From Chromatiales bacterium (lineage in GTDB: Bacteria; Pseudomonadota; Gammaproteobacteria; Chromatiales; Chromatiaceae): a stretch of DNA of 64,000 bases. The translations under genes were made by a program, and so were the position numbers. The notes below the pieces were generated by a model. It saw only the letters and a program-made list of their open reading frames with translations, was not told the DNA's origin and made no database searches. The DNA is taken from assembly GCA_022360905.1 (NCBI GenBank), contig JAKSBX010000156.1, forward strand, positions 1 to 64,000, in the 5' to 3' direction. Below, one piece after another: positions 8,814-17,804 of the stretch. Positions within the stretch are counted from its first letter, which is position 1. Every line of letters begins with the position of its first letter.

Positions 8814-10682
8814 ATGGATCCTCGTCTACTCAAATACTACAACCAGGAGTTGCAGTTCATGCGTGAGATGGGCGCAGAGTTCGCCCAGGCCTACCCGAAA
8901 ATAGCCAGTCGTCTCTCGCTGGATGAATTTGAGTGTGCCGATCCCTATGTTGAACGCCTGTTGGAAGGCTTCAGTTTTCTGACCGCCAGGATACAGCTGA
9001 AACTCGATGAAGAGTTTCCCCGTTTTACTCAACACCTGATGGAGCGGGTTTTCCCTCACTATCTCTGCCCCACGCCATCGATGATGGTGGTGCAATTTCA
9101 AGTCGATATGTTGGAGCCCTCATTGTGTGAGGGTTTTCTGCTACCCAGACATTCCACCATGCGCAGCCGAGTCGGCAAAGGCAGCCATACCGCTTGTATT
9201 TACCGTACAGCCCAGGATGTCACCCTTTGGCCGATCGAGATCCAGAGTGTCGACTATTTGGCCTCACCGGCTGCCATAGCGTTGGCCGGTATCGGTAAAC
9301 AGAGTGGCGCCAGAGCGGCAATCCGCCTCAGACTCAAAACCTCCGGTGATATCCCTTTCAATCACCTTAATCTGCAGCGCCTGCCAATCTATTTCACGGG
9401 TGGTGACAGCGGCATGCGTGCGTTTGAAGCCGTTGCCGGCCATACCATGAAGATTGTCGGCCGGGCAGTGGATTCGGATGAATACAGAACCACCACTTCA
9501 TCGCCAGTCCGAATCATGGGCTTCGAGGAACAGGAATCCCTGCTGCCCCATAGCCTGCGTTCTTTTCAGGGTTACCGCTTTTTGTCTGAGTACTTCACCC
9601 TGCCGGAACGTTTTATGTTCGTGGAACTGAATGATCTGCAGTCTGTGATAAAAGGGTGTGACCAACAGCAACTCGAGTTACTGCTACTACTGGACGAGAG
9701 CGATCCGGAGCTGGAGAGCAGTATCAGTGATGCCAATTTTTTACTCAACTGTACACCGGCCATTAACCTGTTTCCCAAGCGGGCGGACAGAATTCATCTC
9801 AACGACAAGGCAGCTGAATACCACATCCTGCCCGACCGTACCCGCCCTATGGACTACGAGGTCTATGAGATCGATAACGTGGTCGGATTCGGCACCAACA
9901 CGGAACAGCGTCAGACATTCCAGGCCTTCTACGCCAGCAATGATTTCATCGCCTCGGATCAACCCCGTGCCTACTACACCAACCGACGGGAACCCAGACT
10001 GCTCTCATCGAAACAGCAGCGCGAAGGGGCCCGATCCGGTTATATCGGCAGTGAAATCTACATATCACTCGTCGACGCGGATGAAGCACCCTTTCACAGT
10101 GATCTCAGACAGCTTGCCGTCAGCACCTTGTGCACAAACCGGGATCTGCCAATGCATATTCCACTGGGCCAGAGCGGCTCTCCATTCACCCTGGAGAGCA
10201 GTACGCCGGTGAACCATATTCGTTGCATCGGTTCACCGACCAGACCGAAACCGACAACACCACCGGGATCGATCAGCTGGCGACTGATCAACCACCTGTC
10301 GCTGAACTATCTCTCCCTCGCGAGTGAGGACCGGGAACAGAGTACGGCGGCACTGAAAGATTTTCTGCAGCTCTATGCCGACACCAGTGATCCTTCGATG
10401 CGCAAGCAGATCGAGGGGGTGATCTCAATCGACTCCAAGCCGGTGAACCGCCGCCTGCCGAGCCCTGGTCCGATCGCCTTCGGTCACGGCCTTGAGATAA
10501 CCCTGACCCTCGATGATCAGGCATTCGAGGGGAGTGGCGCCTTCCTGTTCGGCGCTGTGATGGAGCAGTTTTTCCGAAAATACACCGCAATCAATTCATT
10601 TACCGAAACCGTAGTCGTCACACAACAGCGGGGAGAGATCAAGCGATGGCCAGTAAGGCTGGGTCTGAGAAAAACCCTTTGA
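8814..10682 (+). CDS. tssF: T6SS baseplate protein TssF (VasA/ImpG)
   Basis: TssF, with TssG, makes the wedge complex of the T6SS baseplate. The 622-aa product has the family opening MDPRLLKYYNQELQFMREMGAEFAQ and YPKIASRLSLDEFECADPYVERLLEGF. It includes FPHYLCPTP and ends with the VVVTQQRGEIKRWPVRLG pattern. Length is normal. It overlaps the start of tssG by 37 bp in another frame. Confidence 0.97.
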   Translation: MDPRLLKYYNQELQFMREMGAEFAQAYPKIASRLSLDEFECADPYVERLLEGFSFLTARIQLKLDEEFPRFTQHLMERVFPHYLCPTPSMMVVQFQVDMLEPSLCEGFLLPRHSTMRSRVGKGSHTACIYRTAQDVTLWPIEIQSVDYLASPAAIALAGIGKQSGARAAIRLRLKTSGDIPFNHLNLQRLPIYFTGGDSGMRAFEAVAGHTMKIVGRAVDSDEYRTTTSSPVRIMGFEEQESLLPHSLRSFQGYRFLSEYFTLPERFMFVELNDLQSVIKGCDQQQLELLLLLDESDPELESSISDANFLLNCTPAINLFPKRADRIHLNDKAAEYHILPDRTRPMDYEVYEIDNVVGFGTNTEQRQTFQAFYASNDFIASDQPRAYYTNRREPRLLSSKQQREGARSGYIGSEIYISLVDADEAPFHSDLRQLAVSTLCTNRDLPMHIPLGQSGSPFTLESSTPVNHIRCIGSPTRPKPTTPPGSISWRLINHLSLNYLSLASEDREQSTAALKDFLQLYADTSDPSMRKQIEGVISIDSKPVNRRLPSPGPIAFGHGLEITLTLDDQAFEGSGAFLFGAVMEQFFRKYTAINSFTETVVVTQQRGEIKRWPVRLGLRKTL

Positions 10683-11686
10683 GTCTGTTTGACAGACTGC
10701 AACAGGCGCCCTATCGGTTCGATTTCTATCAAGCCATGCGACGCCTGGAGTGCGCCTATCCGGATGAGCCCCGTTTGGCGCAATCCAGACATGCCAAACG
10801 GGATAAGATTCGCCTCGGCCAGGATCCAACCATGGCCTTTCAACCCTCCACCCTGAACTCGTTTCGCCAGGGTAAAGGGAGTCTGCCACCCCGTTTGGGG
10901 GTCTACTTCTTCGGTCTGTTCGGCCCCAACGGTCCATTGCCTCTGCATTTGACAGAGTTTATCCATGACCGTATGCACAATGAGCATGATCCGACCCAGG
11001 TCGCCTTCCTCGATCATTTTCATCACCGTCTGCTCAGCCTGTTCTATCGGGCCTGGGCAAACAGCCAACCCACCGTCAGTTTCGATCGGCCAGAGAGTGA
11101 CCAGTTCGGCAACTATCTGGGTTCGATGGTCGGTATCAGCTCACCCCATCTCAGAGATCGGGATGCGATGCCGGATCTCGCCAAACTGCACTATGCCGGT
11201 CGCTTCGCCAGCCATCCCCGCAATGCGGAGGGTTTGGAGGCAGTGCTGGCGGATTTCTTCCAACTCCCGGTCCGCATCGATGAGTTCATCGGTGCCTGGA
11301 TCGACCTGCCGGATAACAGCCGCTGTCGCTTGGGTGAATCCCTGGAGATCAGCATGCTTGGCACGAATATCATCCTGGGAGAACGGGTCTGGCAGGCACA
11401 ACAGAAATTCCGCATTGTGCTGGGCGCCTTGACCTTCAAGGATTACCAGCGAATGTTACCCGGCGGTGAGAGTCTGAAACGGCTGATCGCAGTGGTAAAA
11501 AACTATATTGGCGATGAGCAGGATTGGGAGCTGAACCTGATCCTCGAACAGCCAGAGGTCCCACAGCTCTGTCTCAACGGCGAAAGCCGTCTCGGCTGGA
11601 CCAGCTGGCTAGCACAACAACCACTGGGGCGGGATGGTGACGACCTGTTCCTACAACCCCTTGAACTAAGAGGTCTTCCCTCATGA
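10646..11686 (+). CDS. tssG: T6SS baseplate protein TssG (VasB/ImpH)
   Basis: TssG is the partner of TssF in the baseplate wedge. The 346-aa protein shows PYRFDFYQAMRRLECAYPD, GLFGPNGPLPLHLTE and RMHNEHDPTQVAFLDHFHHRLLSLFYRAWA, all family hallmarks. The ATG at 10646 lies inside the 3' end of tssF. Its stop overlaps the clpV start as ATGA, so translation of F, G and H is coupled. Confidence 0.96.
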   Translation: MASKAGSEKNPLSLFDRLQQAPYRFDFYQAMRRLECAYPDEPRLAQSRHAKRDKIRLGQDPTMAFQPSTLNSFRQGKGSLPPRLGVYFFGLFGPNGPLPLHLTEFIHDRMHNEHDPTQVAFLDHFHHRLLSLFYRAWANSQPTVSFDRPESDQFGNYLGSMVGISSPHLRDRDAMPDLAKLHYAGRFASHPRNAEGLEAVLADFFQLPVRIDEFIGAWIDLPDNSRCRLGESLEISMLGTNIILGERVWQAQQKFRIVLGALTFKDYQRMLPGGESLKRLIAVVKNYIGDEQDWELNLILEQPEVPQLCLNGESRLGWTSWLAQQPLGRDGDDLFLQPLELRGLPS

Positions 11687-14415
11687 GCGAGATCAATCGT
11701 GCCGCCCTGTTCGGCAAGCTGAACAGCCTGGGCTATAAGGCCATCGAGAGTGCGACCGTATTCTGCAAGATGCGTGGTAACCCCTATGTGGAGCTGGTTC
11801 ACTGGATCCACCAGATCCTGCAACTACAGGATTCCGATCTGCACCGCATCATCAAGCAGTTCAACCTGGAACCCTCCCATCTGGCGAAAGACATTACCGA
11901 GACCCTCGACAGCCTGCCCCGAGGATCCACCTCGATCTCCGATCTCTCCTCCCATGTGGAAGAGGCTACGGAACGGGGCTGGGTGTACGGCACCTTGATG
12001 TTCGGAGACTCCCAGGTGCGAACCGGCTACCTGATGATCGGCATCCTGAAAACCAACAGTCTGCACAATGCGCTGCTGAGGATCTCCGATCAGTTTAAAA
12101 AGCTCAACATCGAAACCCTCACCGACCGCTTTACCGAGGTAGTCGAAGGATCCCCCGAAGAGGCGATGCGCTCCAACGACGGTTTTCAGGTGGGAGGTGG
12201 TGCCGCACCTGGTGAGGCCAGTGATGCGATGGCACCGGCCCAGATGGGTAAGCAACAGGCGCTGCAGCAGTTCTCGGTGGATCTCACTGAACGGGCCAGA
12301 AAGGGTGAAATCGACCCGATTGTGGGCCGGGATGATGAGATACGTCAGATTGTCGATATCCTGATGCGCCGACGGCAGAACAATCCGATACTGACCGGTG
12401 AGGCCGGAGTGGGTAAAACCGCCGTGGTCGAGGGCTTCGCTCTACAGATCGCCAGCGGTGACGTCCCTCCTCCGCTGAAAGAGGTCAGCCTGCGAGTGCT
12501 TGATGTGGGGCTGCTGCAGGCGGGCGCCAGCATGAAAGGTGAGTTTGAGAACCGTCTGAAACAGGTGATCGAAGAGGTTCAATCCTCGGAAAAGCCGATC
12601 ATTCTGTTTATCGATGAGGCCCACACCCTGATCGGCGCCGGTGGCAGTGCCGGTACCGGCGATGCCGCCAATCTGTTAAAACCCGCCCTCGCCCGAGGCA
12701 CCTTGAGAACCGTAGCCGCCACCACCTGGGCTGAATATAAAAAATATATCGAGAAGGACCCCGCCCTGACCCGTAGATTTCAGGTCGTACAGGTTGATGA
12801 GCCCGATGAGGATCGGGCGATCCGCATGATGCGCGGTATGGCTTCGACACTTGAGGATCACCACCAGGTACAGATCCTCGATGAAGCACTGGATGCTTCA
12901 GTGCGACTCTCCCACCGCTACATTCCGGCGCGCCAACTGCCGGACAAATCGGTCAGTTTGCTCGATACCACCTGTGCCCGGGTGGCGATCAGTCAGGCCG
13001 CGGTTCCCGCCGAGGTGGATGACAGTCGTCGCCGCATCGAGGCGTTGGAGACCGAGTTGCAGATCATCGGCCGGGAAAAGGCCATCGGACTCGACACCGA
13101 AGAACGTGAACAGGAGACGCAGGAAAAACTCGACCAGGAGCGACAGCGTCTCGAACAGCTGAGCGCCCGCTGGGAGGAAGAGAAAGGGCTGGTCGAAGAG
13201 CTGCTCAGTGTGCAGCAACAACTCAAAGGGGAACCGGTTGAGCGTGATGAAGCAGCCGACAGCGGTGATGACCAAGCCGCTTCATCGGAAGAAACCGCTG
13301 AGACGCCAGAGGCGCCGCCCCCCTCCAAAGAGGCTTTGCTGGAGCGTCTCAATGAGGTGAAGAGCAAACTCAATGAGTTACAGGGTGAAAGTCCGTTGAT
13401 CCTGCCCAGTGTGGATGCCCAGGCCGTCGCCTCGGTGGTCGGCGACTGGACCGGTATTCCGGTGGGAAGAATGGTGAAGAATGAGATCGAAACCATCCTC
13501 AACCTGAGTGACACCCTGGCCAAACGGGTGATCGGCCAGGATCACGCGCTGGAGATGATTTCACGCCGGGTGCAGACCTCCAGAGCCAATCTGGACAATC
13601 CCAATAAACCGATCGGCGTCTTCATGCTGTGCGGCCCCTCCGGCGTGGGCAAGACGGAAACCGGCCTGACGCTGGCAGAGAGCCTGTATGGCGGCGAGCA
13701 GAATGTAATCACCATCAACATGAGTGAGTTCCAGGAAGCGCATACCGTATCGACCCTGAAAGGCGCACCGCCAGGCTATGTGGGTTATGGCGAGGGCGGT
13801 ATCCTCACCGAAGCGGTCAGACGCAAACCCTACAGCGTGGTGCTGCTGGATGAGGTGGAGAAGGCCCACCCGGATGTACACGAGATCTTCTTCCAGGTAT
13901 TCGATAAAGGCTGGATGGAAGATGGTGAGGGTCGGCATATCGATTTTAAGAATACGCTGATTCTGCTGACCTCCAACACCGGCACGGAGATGATCGACAA
14001 CCTGTGTAAGGACCCGGAACTGATGCCGGAGCCTGATGCGATCGCTACCGCTTTGCGGGATCCCCTGCAGAAGGTCTTCCCGGCCGCACTGCTGGGGCGG
14101 CTGGTGGTCATCCCTTACTATCCGTTGAGCGATGAAGTACTGGCCAAGGTGGTACGCCTGCAACTGGGCCGAATCGAATCCCGGATCCTTGAAAACCATG
14201 GCATACCGCTTGAGATCGATGATGGGGTGATCAGTTTGATCATCAGCCGTTGCACTGAAGTGGAGAGCGGCGCGAGAATGGTGGATGCAATTCTCACCAA
14301 TACAATGCTACCTGAAATCAGCCGACATATTCTGATCGAAAAGATGGAGGGCCGTTCAATTGGCAATATCCGCATCGGTGTGGAGAATGATGAATTCAGC
14401 TATAACTTTTCCTAG
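11683..14415 (+). CDS. clpV: T6SS sheath-recycling AAA+ ATPase ClpV (TssH)
   Basis: ClpV disassembles contracted TssBC sheaths using ATP. The 910-aa product has a Clp N-domain (about 1-160), a first AAA module with Walker A GEAGVGKTA near residue 238 and Walker B LFIDEAHTL, and a long acidic coiled-coil middle domain. The second AAA module has GPSGVGKTE near residue 650 and VVLLDEVEKAH. The extended N-domain and acidic insertion distinguish ClpV from ClpB. The stop codon TAG is formed by the first bases of a TAGGGCCTGTTAACA motif that recurs at other gene ends in this window, so the present C terminus may have been set by an insertion or excision event there. Confidence 0.97.
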   Translation: MSEINRAALFGKLNSLGYKAIESATVFCKMRGNPYVELVHWIHQILQLQDSDLHRIIKQFNLEPSHLAKDITETLDSLPRGSTSISDLSSHVEEATERGWVYGTLMFGDSQVRTGYLMIGILKTNSLHNALLRISDQFKKLNIETLTDRFTEVVEGSPEEAMRSNDGFQVGGGAAPGEASDAMAPAQMGKQQALQQFSVDLTERARKGEIDPIVGRDDEIRQIVDILMRRRQNNPILTGEAGVGKTAVVEGFALQIASGDVPPPLKEVSLRVLDVGLLQAGASMKGEFENRLKQVIEEVQSSEKPIILFIDEAHTLIGAGGSAGTGDAANLLKPALARGTLRTVAATTWAEYKKYIEKDPALTRRFQVVQVDEPDEDRAIRMMRGMASTLEDHHQVQILDEALDASVRLSHRYIPARQLPDKSVSLLDTTCARVAISQAAVPAEVDDSRRRIEALETELQIIGREKAIGLDTEEREQETQEKLDQERQRLEQLSARWEEEKGLVEELLSVQQQLKGEPVERDEAADSGDDQAASSEETAETPEAPPPSKEALLERLNEVKSKLNELQGESPLILPSVDAQAVASVVGDWTGIPVGRMVKNEIETILNLSDTLAKRVIGQDHALEMISRRVQTSRANLDNPNKPIGVFMLCGPSGVGKTETGLTLAESLYGGEQNVITINMSEFQEAHTVSTLKGAPPGYVGYGEGGILTEAVRRKPYSVVLLDEVEKAHPDVHEIFFQVFDKGWMEDGEGRHIDFKNTLILLTSNTGTEMIDNLCKDPELMPEPDAIATALRDPLQKVFPAALLGRLVVIPYYPLSDEVLAKVVRLQLGRIESRILENHGIPLEIDDGVISLIISRCTEVESGARMVDAILTNTMLPEISRHILIEKMEGRSIGNIRIGVENDEFSYNFS

Positions 14416-14427
14416 GGCCTGTTAACA
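14413..14427 (+). repeat. Solo terminal-repeat-like motif at the clpV stop
   Basis: The sequence TAGGGCCTGTTAACA matches the first bases of the terminal inverted repeats of the MITE-like element at 27735-27924. Here it stands alone, and its TAG is the clpV stop codon. No second end is visible nearby. Confidence 0.55.
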
Positions 14428-14450
14428 GAAGACGGAAGCGGCAATTATAG

Positions 14451-15998
14451 ATGTACTCTGACAGCAACAGTGCAACCATTACCTTGACGGTGAGCCTCAA
14501 AGCGGGCTCAGCGCCTGCACAACCCATGTCGGCAACCTTTGACCAACAGGGTGGCTCGATCGGTCGCCGGGAGGAGAACGATTGGGTGCTGCCTGATCCC
14601 GAGCGCTTCATCTCCGGGCGCCATGCACTGATCTTCTACAGTGAAAATGCCTTTCACCTGACAGATACCAGTTCCAACGGGGTTTTCATCAATCATTCCG
14701 CCTCTGCCCTGGGTAAGGACAATGTCATCAAACTGGAGGATGGCGACACCATTGGGATCGGTGACTATGAGATCACGGTATCCCTACCCAAGGCAGAGAC
14801 CCTGGCAACGGAGGATTTTGACAATCTGGCTGACCCTTTTGCACAGATGTCTGAGCAATTGGCCGGTGAACCTGAAATCGCGGAAACGCCGCTTGCGGAT
14901 GCACCTGCCGATCTGGACCAGCCTGCCGAGGAACCAGTCTATACCCTCGATGAGCCGGACCCCTCCGAACTGGTGGTCGAACAGTCAGCCGATGAGCTCT
15001 CCCCCGCTCCGCTATCACAAACGGATCATACTTCTGACCTGAACGCCTATTTCAATCAACCGACACCGATTCCGGAAGATTGGGATCTGGATGAATCAGC
15101 GGCTGATGCCATACCGGCAGATGAGCCGATAACCTCACCCGAAATCTTGCCGCCACTGGATGATCAACCCGCATCCCAGGCCCCGTTTCCCGATTCCCAA
15201 CCGGTTGCCAAAGAGGAACCGGTAGCTCCGGCGCTTGCCCAGGAATCGATACCGCGTCCAGGCCTGAAGCCGAAACAGCCAGCGCCACAGAGCAGCCCAC
15301 CACAGAGCGCACCACAAAGCAGCCCGCCACCGGCAACTCAACCGACTGCTGCCACAGCCGGTATAACAAGTGATGATACAGGTTTGCGCCAGGCGCTCGC
15401 TGAGGGATTGGGTGTCCCGGAGTCCTACCTGGAGGGGGTATCCCTGGCTGAACTGCTGGGTAATCTGGGCAGCGCGATGCGAGCGAATGTGGAAGGCACC
15501 ATGTCAATTCTGCGCGCCCGAGCTCAGATGAAGGGTGAGTTTCGTATGTCGCAAACCATGATACAGCCGGTGGAGAACAACCCACTCAAGTTCTCCATCA
15601 ATACCGAAGAGGCGTTGCGACATCTGGTCAACCCCAGCCAGAAGAGTGGCTATCTTCCACCACTGAATGCCATTGAAGAGGCCCATGAAGACATCGAAGC
15701 CCACATGTTGGCTGTGATGGTCGGTATGCAGGCCGCCCTGCAAGTGGTGTTACAGCGCTTCAAACCGGAGATCCTGGAAAAGCGGCTTGGTCAATCCGCG
15801 TTGCTGGAAAAGCTGCCCCTCTATCGTCATGCAAAAACCTGGGATCTGTTTACCGAGCTCTACAGCGAAATTGCGGTGGAGGCGGAAGATGACTTTCACC
15901 AGCTGTTCGGTCGCACTTTTTCCCAGGCCTATGAAGAGCAGATTCGTCGCCTGGAAGCTCTGAAGCACACGGACCCCAAATTAGATAAAAGGTTTTAA
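14451..15998 (+). CDS. tagH: FHA-domain T6SS regulator (TagH/Fha family)
   Basis: FHA proteins bind phosphothreonine and, in Fha1-type T6SS, link kinase and phosphatase activity to apparatus assembly. Residues about 30-105 form an FHA domain with SIGRREEND, ISGRHA and TSSNGVFIN, which supply the conserved Gly-Arg, Arg-His and Asn residues. A long acidic, then Pro/Gln/Ser-rich linker (about 110-305) follows. The C-terminal roughly 190 residues match the ImpI/VasC helical domain (EGLGVPESYLEGVSLAELLGNLG, FEPEIL-like FKPEILEKRL). A PP2C phosphatase lies in the same operon, and a Ser/Thr kinase lies about 15 kb away on the other strand. Confidence 0.93.
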   Translation: MYSDSNSATITLTVSLKAGSAPAQPMSATFDQQGGSIGRREENDWVLPDPERFISGRHALIFYSENAFHLTDTSSNGVFINHSASALGKDNVIKLEDGDTIGIGDYEITVSLPKAETLATEDFDNLADPFAQMSEQLAGEPEIAETPLADAPADLDQPAEEPVYTLDEPDPSELVVEQSADELSPAPLSQTDHTSDLNAYFNQPTPIPEDWDLDESAADAIPADEPITSPEILPPLDDQPASQAPFPDSQPVAKEEPVAPALAQESIPRPGLKPKQPAPQSSPPQSAPQSSPPPATQPTAATAGITSDDTGLRQALAEGLGVPESYLEGVSLAELLGNLGSAMRANVEGTMSILRARAQMKGEFRMSQTMIQPVENNPLKFSINTEEALRHLVNPSQKSGYLPPLNAIEEAHEDIEAHMLAVMVGMQAALQVVLQRFKPEILEKRLGQSALLEKLPLYRHAKTWDLFTELYSEIAVEAEDDFHQLFGRTFSQAYEEQIRRLEALKHTDPKLDKRF

Positions 15999-16005
15999 GA
16001 AAGAG

Positions 16006-16458
16006 ATGATCAAAAAACTTTTACTTGTTATCGGACTACTGACAATTTTTGTTGCATCAGGTTGTTCCAGTGTTTCCAGTGTCAAGGCCTCTCTGAATGC
16101 CGATAAAGGGGTCAACCCGGATATCAACGGCAGACCCTCCCCGATCGTTGCAAGAATCTACGAACTGAAGTCGTTGAGTGTTTTCAACAATGCGGACTTC
16201 TTCAATCTTTTCGAGCAGGATGTCGCCTTGTTGGGTGACGAACTGTTGATGCGTGATGAACTTCACTTTCAGCCTGGGGAGAGCAAATTGCTTGAGCGTG
16301 AATTGCAACCTGACACCAGATACCTTGGCGTCATTGGTGCCTACCGGGATATCGAAAACGCCACATGGCGCCGTACCATCGAGATCGATGTGAACGATGA
16401 AACAGCCTTTGTGATAGAGTTCGGTAAAAGCGGCATCAACATCCTGAAAAACAAATAA
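16006..16458 (+). CDS. tssJ: T6SS outer-membrane lipoprotein TssJ (VasD)
   Basis: TssJ anchors the TssLM membrane complex to the outer membrane. The 150-aa protein has a lipoprotein signal with lipobox ASGC (Cys20). It continues with the VasD features PSPIVARIYELKSLSVFNNADFFNLFEQD and DTRYLGVIGAYRDIENATWR, the transthyretin-like fold region. It starts 7 bp after tagH and ends 9 bp before tssK. Confidence 0.96.
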   Translation: MIKKLLLVIGLLTIFVASGCSSVSSVKASLNADKGVNPDINGRPSPIVARIYELKSLSVFNNADFFNLFEQDVALLGDELLMRDELHFQPGESKLLERELQPDTRYLGVIGAYRDIENATWRRTIEIDVNDETAFVIEFGKSGINILKNK

Positions 16459-16467
16459 GAGAAGCCC

Positions 16468-17802
16468 ATGTCTTGGATGTCTAGGATCGTTTGGTCGGAG
16501 GGGATGTTCCTCAGACCTCACCACTTTCAACAGCAGGAGCGGTTTTTAGAGCACCGCATCGAAACCCGATGCGCTGATCTTACCCCCTTCAGTTGGGGCT
16601 TCACCCATTTAAAAATCGATCGCCAGGCCCTGGCGCTCGGTCGTCTGGCGATAGAATCCTGTCGCGGTGTACTGCCGGATGGCACCACCTTCGATATCCC
16701 TGGACACGACAATCCCCCGCCACCTCTGGAGATCCCTGCAGAGCATAAAGGCGCCATCATCTACCTGGCACTACCCCTCTCAAGGCCAGGCACAGCCCAG
16801 GTCAGGTTCACCGACCAGGAAGCGGGCCTGGAACGCTACCTGGTGGATGAGATCGACATCAAGGATGGCATTGCCGGATCTTCCAACAGCTCCACCCTAC
16901 AGGTTGCCAAACCGACCATGCGACTGCTGATCGGAGACGCCGAACTGGAGGAGTTTGCCCATCTTGCCGTGGCCAAAATTGTCGAGCGTCGATCTGACGA
17001 TATGCTGGTGTTGGATGAGGATTTCATTCCTCCCTGTCTTGACTGCCAGGTATCCCCCAGACTTGCCGGTTACCTCAAAGAGATCGAAGGCCTGCTTCAT
17101 CACCGTGCCGATGCCATTGCCTCCAGACTGGTGGATGGGGGTAAAGGGATTGCGGAAGTAGCCGACTTTCTGATGCTGCAGGTCGTGAATCGCTACGAGC
17201 CGCTCTATACCCACTTTTGCAATCGGGTACCACTGCACCCGGTGGCCTTCTATGAAGCTGCCCTGGAACTGGCCGGTGAATTGGCAACCTTCACCAGCAG
17301 CAATAAGCGTCCGCCAACCTTCCCGCTCTATCAGCATCAGACTCTGCATGAGACCTTTCTGCCGGTCATCCGTGAGCTGCGACGATCTCTGAGCATGGTG
17401 CTGGAACAGAAGGCGGTTTCCATACCCCTGGAAGAGCGCAAGTATGGCATCCGGGTTGCCACCGTATCGGACCGCTCCCTGTTGAGCGATGCGGTATTCG
17501 TACTGGCGGTCAACGCAAGTATGACGGCGGATCTGCTACAGCGACGCTTTCCCTCTCAAACCAAGATTGGCCCGGTGGAAAAAATCCGCGATCTGGTCAA
17601 TCTGCAACTGCCCGGTATCGGGCTGCGCATTCTCTCCGTAGCCCCACGACAAATTCCCTACAACGCAGGTTTCAGTTATTTCGAGCTGGACAAGAATAAC
17701 GACTATTGGAACCTGCTTGAAACCTCAGGCGGATGTGCCATACATATAGGAGGTGAATTTCCGGGCCTGGAACTTGAACTTTGGGCGATAAAAGGTAATT
17801 GA
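16468..17802 (+). CDS. tssK: T6SS baseplate-membrane connector TssK (VasE)
   Basis: TssK trimers tether the baseplate to the TssLM membrane complex. The 444-aa sequence starts with VWSEGMFLRPHHFQQQERFLE, the clearest TssK signature, and ends with the receptor-binding part containing LQLPGIGLRILSVAPRQIPYNAGFSYFELD. Length is normal. Its stop is directly adjacent to the tssL start. Confidence 0.97.
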   Translation: MSWMSRIVWSEGMFLRPHHFQQQERFLEHRIETRCADLTPFSWGFTHLKIDRQALALGRLAIESCRGVLPDGTTFDIPGHDNPPPPLEIPAEHKGAIIYLALPLSRPGTAQVRFTDQEAGLERYLVDEIDIKDGIAGSSNSSTLQVAKPTMRLLIGDAELEEFAHLAVAKIVERRSDDMLVLDEDFIPPCLDCQVSPRLAGYLKEIEGLLHHRADAIASRLVDGGKGIAEVADFLMLQVVNRYEPLYTHFCNRVPLHPVAFYEAALELAGELATFTSSNKRPPTFPLYQHQTLHETFLPVIRELRRSLSMVLEQKAVSIPLEERKYGIRVATVSDRSLLSDAVFVLAVNASMTADLLQRRFPSQTKIGPVEKIRDLVNLQLPGIGLRILSVAPRQIPYNAGFSYFELDKNNDYWNLLETSGGCAIHIGGEFPGLELELWAIKGN

Positions 17803-17804
17803 CC

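Noticed and set aside
13561-14199. 212-aa minus-strand ORF within clpV
   Set aside because: Antisense shadow of the second AAA module; no independent signature.
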